Positions 30,783-40,590 of a stretch of DNA of 64,000 nucleotides are shown one piece after another (the stretch's first letter is position 1; the number at the start of each line of letters is the position of its first letter). Source of the stretch: Tubiluchus corallicola (lineage: Eukaryota; Priapulida; Priapulimorpha; Priapulimorphida; Tubiluchidae). The stretch spans positions 132,501 through 196,500 of the forward strand of contig JAQGDQ010002380.1 in NCBI GenBank assembly GCA_030141605.1, given 5' to 3'. A model generated the notes under the pieces. It ran no database searches and was not told the origin of the DNA. It saw nothing but the letters and a program-made list of their open reading frames with translations. The position numbers and the translations under genes were made by a program.

Positions 30783-30872
30783 ACGCCCGAAAGCTGGTAT
30801 AAATTATCCCTTCATCGGGATTCGAACTCATAACCTACAATCCGGGTTGCTAACCATTACGCCACAGAGAGA
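30783..30872 (-). mobile_element. tRNA-like SINE copy, second in tandem
   Basis: The minus strand begins CTCTCTGTGGCGTAATGG and carries the B box GAGTTCGAATCCC. Downstream it has 'ctttcgggcgttca', which parallels 'ctttcgtgcgttca' downstream of the copy at 30614-30690, suggesting the same SINE family inserted twice in one orientation. Confidence 0.55.
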
Positions 30873-31449
30873 TTTTTCAGAATAAAAAAAATACACTGGA
30901 CGATGAAAAAGGTAACTAGCAGGTTGACCTAATTAGCAAACGCCAAAAGACAAGATATTAGACAGGTTTCCATCATTTGTAAAAAATGTGGCACATGTTT
31001 TTCCTTCCATACAGGTGCTGCCAATGAAATTAGTATTCATCAGTTTGTTAGATTTGAGTGCACGCATGCGCAAGTCAACTCAAAAATAAATGTAAAGACA
31101 AGCATAATAATTAGTAAGTTACGGAGGTAACCTTAGTCATCAGAATACCGACCAACCAAAAGCTGTACTGCCTGTAGATTTTTGCATCAGTAGATTTAGT
31201 ATAATAAATGCATATTATGTTAAAAGTAATTTTTAATTTTTTTGTGCGTATGCGTTGAGAAGTTATATTTTGTAATTGAATTTTAATTTTACCTATGTAA
31301 ATTTTATGTCTTTTATTCACAATTTAAAAAATTAACTCTTGTAATAGTAGTTTAACACTATTGCCTACAACAGGCATTGAGTGGTTACACATATAGTATT
31401 TTCACGTATTTTATCACACCTGTAAATGTGTAGAACTTATGCAATAAAG

Positions 31450-31451
<2 letters not shown>

Positions 31452-31496
<45 letters not shown>
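31452..31496. repeat. (TA)n microsatellite
   Basis: About 44 bp of TA repeat just downstream of receptor module B. Confidence 0.95.
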
Positions 31497-31499
<3 letters not shown>

Positions 31500-31591
31500 C
31501 ACTGCTGTGATGGCAGTGCTAATCGTGCAAAGTTAACAGCGCAGTTCACAGCGGGTATTGCTCTCCTCAATTTTTCCCTAGTTCTTATGCA

Positions 31592-32291
31592 TTAAATAAC
31601 AGCATATTTTAAGACTAACAATACCTGAGTGCTATTGGTTAATCTGCCATTGTAGTATTTAGTGTTCCTGTCGTGTGGATATCGCAATTCGCCGCAGCAG
31701 CTCCTGCTTTTCAGGACAGCAATGAAACCCAACCGGAACTTCCGGTTCAGAAATCCGTACAGGACCGGATCAATCCCACTATTCGACGTGGATATCCATT
31801 GGCATATGGGTATGAGCAGTGCCAGCTGCGCATTGTTATCGGAGACAACTCCAAAATAAACAAACGCAAACGTCAAGTACAGTGGCAGCCAACTGAAGGC
31901 GAACACCATCACAACGACTAGGACCATTTTTGCAAGTTTGAGCTTCTGTTTTCGAACCAGCGTTTCCAAGTCACGTGTTTCACCAATCACGGGACGTCGT
32001 AAGACGTGCAGAAATATCAAGAAATAGCAAACACTTATGACAGCTAAGGGAACAATGTAGCACTGCAAAGCTACAACGCACAAGAAGTACCATTTTGCTG
32101 CAGCGGGATCGTGCCATCCGAATTCGCCACAAACTGACAGTAATTGACCCTTGAATATTATATCTACGGCATCGTAATACAGCAACCAAGGAATGAAGGT
32201 CAGGCAGGAATATATCCATATAACAGCAATGAATCGTCCCGCTGCCTTCGTCGTCATCTCATACTTCATCGGATAAACAATAGAAATGTAT
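31592..32291 (-). CDS. GPCR module B, terminal exon (TM4-TM7)
   Basis: The acceptor TATATTTCCAG precedes ATAC at 32291, completing the Arg codon of the E-R-Y motif begun in the exon at 33386-33485. The 232 residues read YISIVYPMKYEM (intracellular loop 2), TM4 with IPWLLYY, extracellular loop 2 with the disulfide cysteine (VCGEF), TM5, basic loop 3 (VRKQKLKLAK), TM6 with FSWLPLY, and TM7 GIDPVLYGFLNRKF. The NPxxY asparagine is replaced by Asp (DPVLY). A Cys pair (SRSCCGEL) is a likely palmitoylation site. The family is class A peptide-type, seemingly near galanin/allatostatin/orexin-like groups; no exact ligand is assigned. The final residues VLLVLKYAVI follow a possible alternative donor (CAG/GTATTG). 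A minus-strand AATAAA lies near 31311. Confidence 0.85.
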
Positions 32292-32369
32292 CTGGAAATA
32301 TAAATCTCATTATTTTTGCAATACAATAATTGCCAACAGGTGTCTCTAGTGAGAAATCCTTTTCAAGAC

Positions 32370-33030
32370 CAGGGCCGGATTTTAATTTTGTAGGCCCCTG
32401 GGTTACAGATACATGAGGCTCCGGCCCCAGTGACAATTAAAAAAAGCGTGAATGTTGGATTCTTCAAATCAGCTTATTCAAATTCTACAAAATAATGCCA
32501 ACATTAGGCCCACGTAGATGGGTGAAAGTTTAACACAACAAAAAGAGAAGAAATATTCTGATATTTACAAAATTAAAACATGGAATACATACGAATTACA
32601 ATAAATTGTAATTTTGTCACAGGAGGTGACCTCAATTCCTCTAAAATTGTGTCATTGTAATCAGATTGCTAGTGTATTTGGCAGTATCAATGAGTTCAAA
32701 TAATGAACAAGAAAACAATTTCAGTGTATTATTACACAGTATATTAATGCATTCTCTAGCAACTTTTCACAGTAATTTACTTTCACTTAATTTCTGGAGG
32801 CCCCTCAACTGGCAAAGGCCCCTGGGCTGCAGCCCATAAAGCCCATGCTCTAGTAACTTTTCACAGTAATTTACTTTCAGAATCTCTGGAGGCCCCTCAA
32901 CTGGCAAAGGCCCCTGGGATGCAGCCCATAAAGCCCATGCTCTAGTAACTTTTCACAGTAATTTACTTTCACTTAATTTCTGAAGGCCCCTCAGCTGGCG
33001 AAGGCCGCTGGGCTGCAGCCCATCTGGTAC
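32370..33030. repeat. Transposon-like repeat with 3 x 93-bp tandem units, in module B intron
   Basis: The left end 'cagggccggatttt' matches the common hAT-type terminus CAGGGCCGGATTT. Three tandem units follow with a 92-94 bp period (starts 32761, 32855, 32947), containing 'ggcccctcaactggcaaagg' and 'ctgcagcccataaagcccat'. A right terminus was not identified. It lies between the TM3 exon and terminal exon of module B. A similar 'caggaccggatta' occurs at 26109. Confidence 0.6.
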
Positions 33031-33385
33031 TGTTAAAGACAATTAATGAGTTTTGAGAACTCAGCTGATTCACGGCTGTTTCAACTAGAAAATGCTCACT
33101 AAGCAGCATTAGGTTTTATACTGTACTGTGTTATACTAGCTTTAAAAATCTTTGCATGTTTGTTAGAGATTTCGTCGTCTTTAATATAACATCAATAATT
33201 GATTCATTAAACCACCATGCATCGTCTCCCAAAAGACAGTCACCAAACTAATTTTCTTACTTATTTAATCGTTGGTAAAGAGCAAACATGACTGACTTAT
33301 TCCTTATTCATTATATTAAACACTTACTGATTAATAAGACCAGATTTCAAAAGCAAGCCTCCCTTGCTCGTGTGTATTTGCTTAC

Positions 33386-33485
33386 CTCTCTACAGATATG
33401 GTAGCCAGTGTGTTCACGGAAGAGGAAACGGAAACAGCTTGAAGCCAGACAACTGTTTTGCACGCCCCATCCGAGAACGGATAAC
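33386..33485 (-). CDS. GPCR module B, TM3 exon (100 nt)
   Basis: The acceptor TTCTTTTAAAG precedes GTTATCC and the donor GAGAG precedes GTAAGC. The exon completes a codon with its first two bases, encodes 32 residues and leaves AG for the next Arg. It reads YPFSDGACKTVVWLQ, containing the TM3 disulfide cysteine, then SVSSSVNTLATISVE, giving E-R-Y once spliced to 32291. Length and both phases are identical to the TM3 exon of module A at 38357-38456. No own TM1-TM2 exon was found in the 3.8 kb up to module A. Confidence 0.8.
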
Positions 33486-33639
33486 CTTTAAAAGAAAGCT
33501 TGTGCTAGCAAACTAGAGTTTAGATCTATTACTGTATTAGTAAGGTACTAATTATATCTTTTATTTATCATTACTAATTGTTTTGTCTGTATTCAGGTTT
33601 TGTGGTTTTCTGCCGAGGAAAGCGCCAGTGATGCAAAGA

Positions 33640-34215
33640 CGACAGATATATTTTATTCAAATTTGAAAGTAGCTAATGCAAGAAAACACTTTTCATAACA
33701 AAAGTTTAAAAAATCGTCTTGAAATTTTATATCACTTACATGCTGATTGTAAATTAAAGTACAAGAGAACACTCTTCATAAATAAAGCTTAAACATCGTC
33801 TTGAAAGGTCATATTGCTTACATACTGTCTTATTGCATACAGGGCTTACGTTAACAGTAGCGCTGTATAGAGCTCGTAAATTTAAACTCCCGCGTTAGGC
33901 GCAGTCATTGTAATGTCAGTCGTTTGAAACAAATTTAGATAACATCGCATAAAGTTCGAAAAAATAATCAGAGCATTTGTAACACGCTCCTCGCTAACTA
34001 AGCAAAAGTATAAATTGCTTTACATTATCAATAAGATTAAAAATACGTTTTTGGTGAATCAGTGGTGCACGCTGGGATGGTGATGCAGTGCCATTCCACT
34101 AGTTGTCGCGAGCATTTAAAATTATTAAGAAATTTCTTGTCTAGTTACATTTGTTTTTCAAACAGATAAGAATGATGCATACAGAAGTAATGTAACTTCA
34201 TATCATGGAAAGTTC
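33640..34215. mobile_element. Foldback/MITE element, copy 2 (one arm plus centre)
   Basis: Bases 33880-34190 match the right arm of the 29-30 kb element: shared 'gtaaatttaaactcccgcg', 'attaaaaatacgttttt' and 'cttgtctagttaca'. Bases 33650-33880 correspond to the centre, itself partly duplicated. The left arm is missing. Confidence 0.7.
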
Positions 34216-34989
34216 CTAGAGACATACTGTACTTTAAAAACCGTTTTGATTCTCGTTAAAAAATTTATTATGAGGTTTTCGGTGACCGCATTGGTAATTT
34301 TATTTCATGATATGATATGATGTGATTAACATGGTAATGTTATAGCAAAGAATGTTTTTTACTATAATGTTTACGAACTGTATTCTGTACAATAATAATT
34401 TGCTAATAAAACACGCTTCATTTCGTCAGTCACAAAACAGTTCAGGTCGTGGCATCATCCTGAATTCTGTTTGTCAGCTAAATCGATCTAGATTCGCCCT
34501 GCGTTATGACTTTCACTTAACGCTACACAAATAATTTACATATTTCATTATTGTTGTGACTAACCGACTGACTCAATACTATCTGAGGTTAATACAGCGC
34601 CCTTTTCGCCTAGAAATATACTGTTTTTTATTTTGTATTAATTTGCATTTAATAATGGATAAAGTTACGATGATTTTATGCATGAGATGAGTTTTCTTAC
34701 TGCAGTTACAAATGTTTGCGGCCTAAAATGTTTCACTGTTTACCTGTGTTTGTCCTGCACCTCCTATTAACACCGTGTATTATTTGAAATTAATTAAGAT
34801 TGAACAAAAGATGGCGCTTCTATCAAAGAATTGAAACTTGAGTAGTTTTGTTACGTTAACGCCAGTGACGCACTACAAGTCCTTTTTTGTAACTTTTGTC
34901 AGCAAACAATGATGAATTAAGAAAGAATAAATGGCTTCCCATTCTTTGGGGCAAAAATCTTGTGCATATGTCATAGATAAGAAAAAAAT

Positions 34990-35498
34990 TAAATGTTCAA
35001 GCAGAAAGTCAGTCTGTGTCACCAGAAAATCATCGACTCTGCCAATCGGTTAGTAGATCAGCTAACCATCTACTTTTCAACCTGGTAATCGATGAACTGA
35101 TCTCGAAAGTCGGTTCTCGATTTGGCTATGGGATCGACGAATACCAAGTGGCTATAGTTGGTTTTACCGATGACCTAGTCCTAATCTCAGCCTCGAAACA
35201 TGGCATGGGAGTTTTGTTGGAGACAGCCAATGGCTTCTTCACGAAACGAGGTATGACACTGAACGCCAACAAGTGCAAAGCCATGAAGCTAGTCAAGGCA
35301 TACCAGCGAAAGGCTATGAAAGTGTTAATAGAGCACACATGGAAGATCTGCCAGACTCCTATTCCAATGCTGGGAGTCAGTGATACGTATAAATACCTGA
35401 GAATCCCCATGACTGCCAACCTGTCTAGTCAACCAGCTGAGCAAATTTATTTATCAGAGAGTCCAAAGATATACCATTTGTGCTGGTGCAGCATGTAA
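34990..35498 (+). pseudogene. R2-like non-LTR retrotransposon, RT fragment
   Basis: The frame 35016-35498 (160 codons) contains LLFNLVIDELISKVGSRFGY and FTDDLVLISASKHGMGVLLE, the RT B-C region, then TKRGMTLNANKCKAM and LGVSDTYKYL. The catalytic FADD is changed to FTDD, and the segment normally reading QGDPLSP is scrambled to SRSANH. There is no restriction-like endonuclease or zinc finger. The style is that of the R2/NeSL group, which normally inserts site-specifically, yet this copy sits between two receptor modules. It is dead on motif grounds. Confidence 0.75.
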
Positions 35499-37326
35499 CC
35501 ACTAGCGTGTGTAAAATTTAGAAAATCACGCTTAACTTCTGAGAAAACAAAACAATAATAACAGATATGAGATTAATACTGTTTCACTTTTATATTTCAC
35601 AAATATGAACTTTCACTTCATAAACAATGACGTCAGGATTCGCCAGTTAAAATAATCCAATCCAGAAAAATGTGACACATTAATGATAAAACAGTATAGA
35701 TCTTAAATGTACCACAAAAATACTGGTACTTATGTAAGTGATTTCTAGTGATGTTGACTTTTCAGCAGTATCAGTCCTGCGTGACTTATAAATGAACAGT
35801 CAATCGCAAGGTACAATTATACGAGCTGTCATAGAAGAAATAAACTGGGGAAATAAACCTGTTAAGCAGTAACTATGACATCAGCTACCGTTCTGTCGGT
35901 TTCTCCAATCATTGGCACCTAGTAAGAAAACTACGTCTCTAGGAATGGCAACTTAACTTTATGATGCGTCCTTAAATGTCAATACCTTATTTTAAACTAA
36001 GTGTAAAGAAAGTGTATCAAAAAATGATGACACTATTTGCAGCAAGATAGAAAACCAAAAATGGCAGACGGTAATAACTTTATAATTTTATAACTTTATA
36101 ACCTAATTTTATAATATCAGCAGTCAATTGACCAAGATACTCATAATGACGAAAGTTTAGTTCATACTTGATTTAATACTTTTTGCAAGCTATATTATTA
36201 CTGTCTTGTGTAGGATCTAACTACAATGATACAGAGCCATGTAGTAATGGTTTTTAATTCATTTGTTGCCAATTCCAAAACCAAGTACAACATCCGGACA
36301 AACTGCAGAGCTGATTCAGTCAAAAGAAGCTGGAAAGTATTGCAACTTTAGAATAGAGAATGCACATGAAATATTTCTTACTATCTCATGGTCACATCCC
36401 GTAGAGCAGACTAAAAATTATATCGTTAAGCATAATCAATGAAAAACAGTGACAACATATGATACCACTAACATCAACATAGACCTAAATCAGACAGTGA
36501 GGGCAACTCAAAAAATACACTGGTCTTGAAAATATAATTTTTCAGATTGCTTCAAACTCCATTGTGATTTATATCTTCCCTGATACCTGATAACTTAATA
36601 ACAACATTCAAATATTGCACAAAGGTAACATCACATTATATTAGATAGTGTAATATAACAGGCAGCTACAACATCGTAAAGATTGCTCATACTGCCAAGT
36701 GTTAACTAAACAGGCTACTAAACAAGCCTGCTCAATCCATCAGTTCATTTATTACAAGTACACTTCTATATTCCATACTCATTACACTAATGTGTACAAT
36801 CATTTTCATTGTCAACTAACTTCAACCTAGGCAAGATCAGAAGACAATATTTGGTCACATGCTTGTCGCTACAAAATTTTCCAATCGTGAAGACAATAGC
36901 ACAAGTTTCATTTGCTTTAAAATTGGTGCAATAACATCTTTGAACTTGTGAATGTAATATAGCGTGTTTTATACAAATAGTCTGTGATTCACTTCATGAC
37001 CAAGAGACCATCACAAAATTCGGCTCACATTCCAGTATCTGCAAATAGGATTATGACAAGTACACTATTTGGGAATAATTTAACAGATGTATTGGTAATC
37101 TTGGAAACTAGTCACCATTCGAGTTACAAAGCGAACACATCACACTTAGCCCGCACATTGTGCAGAAAAACGTTCTCTTGTAAATTTCTCTTCTGTTATT
37201 GTTGCTGGTAACAAAAAAGCAGCTCCGTCACATGTAAGAAAAGTACCAAGTAGACGCCATCATGCACAACCATCAATGACACTAGCGACATGTGGAGCTG
37301 CTTTCAGAAACTCCTCTTCATTTTCT
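35499..37326. other. Module A 3' flank; no second TM1-TM2 exon
   Basis: I looked through this interval on the minus strand for a TM1-TM2 exon (a GN..V...NLAxAD pattern) that could serve module B and found none. A minus-strand AATAAA at 36748-36753 could end the module A transcript. No other feature. Confidence 0.4.
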
Positions 37327-38062
37327 TCACACATCGTCTTTCAAAGTCGCCATACAGTAATCTACATGGGTCTGTTCAGAAACGATCCTCTGACTATTTA
37401 CTGCAGATGTGGTATAGTGTCCTATCCTGTCTCCAGGATACTTCAGCTTCTTACAACAAGACCCACTCATCACTATGGCTTTGAACCCTTGCCTGTATTT
37501 TCGGTTTAAGTAGGCATAGATGCACGGATTAATACAACTATTTGCAGTGGAAACCCACTGAAGGACGGGAACAGCGTGATTGACGTAACTTAGTGCCACG
37601 TCATCAAAACTGTTGAAGTAATAGCCGATGAAGATGGCGTACAAAGGTAGCCAAGAAATGGCGAAAATCAAGACTACCACCAGAAGCATTTTGATGACTT
37701 GGATCCGTTGGCGACGGACAATATTCTCATACTCTCGAGCATCGCCGATTAAATCTCTTTTCCACACAGCCAAGAAAATGTTCATGTAACAAAAACTGAT
37801 TGTTAAAAGTGGGGCAACATAGCAGAGGATGAAGACATTGAACAACAAATTCCACTTCATCGCGTGTTCGTACCCGTTCGGCCATTGTTCCATGCAGTAG
37901 CGTATGATTACTTGGCGATCTGCTGACGGATTATCAGTTATTTGGAAAAAAGCAAACCATGGAATAAAAAACGCCCCGGCGCAAATCCAGATGGCAGCAC
38001 AAGCTTTTCTAGCTGTCCTCAATGTCATCTGAAATTTCATTGGGTGGCAAATGGCAAAGTAT
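37327..38062 (-). CDS. GPCR module A, terminal exon (TM4-TM7)
   Basis: The acceptor TTTTTCCAG precedes ATACTTTGCC at 38062, completing the Arg of D-R-Y. The 244 residues include YFAICHPMKFQM (loop 2), TM4 with IPWFAFF, extracellular loop 2 Cys in RYCMEQWP, TM5, loop 3 (IVRRQRIQVIK), TM6 with ISWLPLY, TM7 with NSCINPCIY (intact NPxxY) and helix 8 YLNRKYRQGF. A Cys pair (SGSCCKKLKYPGD) aligns with SRSCCGELRYPHD of module B. The C-terminus KDDV fits a class III PDZ-ligand pattern. It is a class A peptide-type receptor, ligand unknown. Confidence 0.9.
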
Positions 38063-38356
38063 CTGGAAAAATAACAATAAAGACAAAGTTATATGAAACT
38101 TGTTGGCTGATTGGAGTTGAACATATGTCAGATATAGCGGGGTTTTAACAAAACGGAGACAGGCTAGGAAATAGATAGAAGGTAACTACAGTTAGCAAAC
38201 ACTGACTAAACTGAAAAAGTTAACAAAAAATGTCTGACCATTAAGTTGGATGTTGCTGATGACTTCATTCAATAAAACTATTTTCAATCCTGTAAGACGG
38301 CAACTTACTTTGCAAGACTACATTTACAAATGTCAGTGCCACTTTTGCAGGCTTAC

Positions 38357-38456
38357 CTATCAAGAGAAATTGCCACCAAAGTATACACAGATGTCGCCAC
38401 CGACAAACCCTGAAGCCATGACACCAACTTGCATGGTATCATGCCGAACTGATAAC
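38357..38456 (-). CDS. GPCR module A, TM3 exon (100 nt)
   Basis: The acceptor TTTTGTATTATAG precedes GTTATCAG and the donor GATAG precedes GTAAGC. It encodes YQFGMIPCKLVSWLQGLSVA, with the TM3 disulfide Cys, then TSVYTLVAISLD plus AG of Arg, giving the D-R-Y motif when joined to 38062. The 294-bp intron splits the DRY Arg codon, an intron position shared by many class A GPCR genes. The upstream phase (needs one base) matches the exon ending at 63780. Confidence 0.9.
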
Positions 38457-40200
38457 CTATAATACAAAACACTCATGTTATAATAATAAACTAACAAAAA
38501 TATCATTATGCATAAAACGATTATGCATAATTATACATAAATTATAACACTACATCAGCATAATTAATGTTAAACAATGCTAAACAATGTTAAACCCACA
38601 ATAATTAATTAGCTATTGTCGTTGCTTATAGTTTTTGATCACATCAGTCAGTTAGGCACCTTCACAATAATTAATGTGTTTTAAAAAAATGTAAAACAAA
38701 AAGCAATTGTCACAATGCGATGTAATGTAAAATTTATTTTAGTCGTAATTATAAGCACTGGGCAACTACATTACGACTGTAACAGTCAGTTACACAATAA
38801 TAAGGCTTTCACAGTTTCGTTGTGCGCACGCGCAGTTGTTGTAGGTCGTAGGTTAAGTGTACCACAGCAACCCGTCGTATCTACAATCGTCACGTGACAT
38901 GTGGGTAAAGTAAAGCCCAGTTCAGTAACGTCAGTGTTTTCGTGGACTTCACTTAACTGTGCAATAGTCTGTGCGGGATCTTGTTTGGGAACAAGAGAAA
39001 ATGAATTAGAATTAATTACTAATCCAATAGCATGGACTGCGAGGTGTGGTCAAGTGAACACAAATGCGTTGTCTGGTACATTTAACCTTTGACCTTTCCA
39101 CGATCATCATCAATCGCTGGAACTGCGAAAAGGCTTATTAACTGACTGTACAAGCTACTGCTATTACTATAGCTAATGCTGCTATAACTGCTACATTACC
39201 ATTGCTATATAATAAACTAATTATATTAATTAATTAGCATAATTTAATTATTAGCAGTTTTCTGTATTAGTAATTATACCAATTAATCAGACCAACACTA
39301 GCAGTTAATTATCAGTATTATAATAATTCTCAATTGTTAAAACCTAATAACACTTATTATTATTATAAGGCATAATAATTCCGTTTTGTGCAATACAACA
39401 CACAATTTAACAATTGCAGACTTATCATCATCAAGTTTACAAAAATCATGGCATGTAAATTCCCTGCTCACAAATAAAAAATTAAACACAGTTAATCATG
39501 CTTTTGTGTTTAAATTAATTGTATTTGCGGGCGCTTAGAACTGCAAGAATGTGTTGGTGACATGCAGTCCACTGCACCTACATGCAGTTTACATGCAGAC
39601 ACGTGACATGCATGCGATAGTTGTTCTGAAACGCATAATAATTAATATGACGTTGAACGTTGGAGGTCTGTTTAATTTCTCGCAGCTTCAAAATGAAGCC
39701 ATTAATTAGGTCGTCATTGCAGCACGATAAGTGCTCGGTTCAGCTAGAGATAATGACTTATCTTCATTATGTTAGTACGATGTGACGAAAATTACGTGTT
39801 TATTAAGCGAAAAACCATCACGCATACCGTAGATGTCAAAACCAGAAGTGCCCATTCTGAGAAAAGTAGGAAAAAATTATGGCAAATAATCATTTGCGGA
39901 TGTCGTAGTAGCCAGTTAGTAAATGAATCAGCTACACATAGTGATGATAACTGTTTATTTGGTATAATACAAAATGTAAAGGCATAACAACTCTTTTTGC
40001 AGTAGAACTTGAGTAAACACTTTTGTATCCAACTTATACCTGATGTAAAAACTATACAACTGATTATGTTATAAAGTCACAATGATTGTATGTTAATGCA
40101 TGCCCAGTTGGTTAATGGAATAAGTAGCATAAATATGAACAATTCTGACAATTTCTCAGTCAAAAAAGCTTTTGTCGTTTTAACTTTAACACTCATAGCT
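38457..40200. other. No recognisable feature
   Basis: AT-rich, many short ATTAATTA-like words, no credible ORF or exon. It is the first part of the putative 25-kb receptor intron. Confidence 0.4.
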
Positions 40201-40204
40201 AGTT

Positions 40205-40395
40205 TATTGGACAACAAGCGTATTTTCTGTTGGGAGGTTGCGGGTTCGATACTACGGTGGGGTAATACAAACACTTTTTACGTGGCACCTGCCTGGGTGG
40301 ATTAACGATTCTGTAATGTAGCTGTAGTTGTTATTTACAGCCGCTGATAAACGCCTAGTGTTGTCTATTGAGTTTAAAACCATCTTTAAATAAAG
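40205..40395 (+). mobile_element. SINE-like element with AATAAAG-(ATT)n tail
   Basis: The tRNA-like head has a B box (GTTGCGGGTTCGATAC near 40237-40252) and ends in 'ctttaaataaagattatt', leading directly into an (ATT)n array. This is the structure of a retroposon whose 3' tail has expanded. Confidence 0.55.
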
Positions 40396-40396
<1 letters not shown>

Positions 40397-40478
<82 letters not shown>

Positions 40479-40515
40479 TATTACTATTATTATTACTATT
40501 ATTATTATTATTATA

Positions 40516-40589
<74 letters not shown>

Positions 40590-40590
40590 A
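40397..40590. repeat. (ATT)n microsatellite, about 190 bp
   Basis: ATT repeats with a few ACT and AAT interruptions, directly continuous with the tail of the upstream retroposon. Confidence 0.95.

Noticed and set aside
31662-31921. Plus-strand ORFs across receptor module B
   Set aside because: Antisense shadows of the minus-strand receptor exon; the same holds for 37276-37509 opposite module A.
35126-35419. 97-codon minus ORF as a missing receptor exon for module B
   Set aside because: It is the antisense of the R2-like RT fragment and has no TM1-TM2 signatures.
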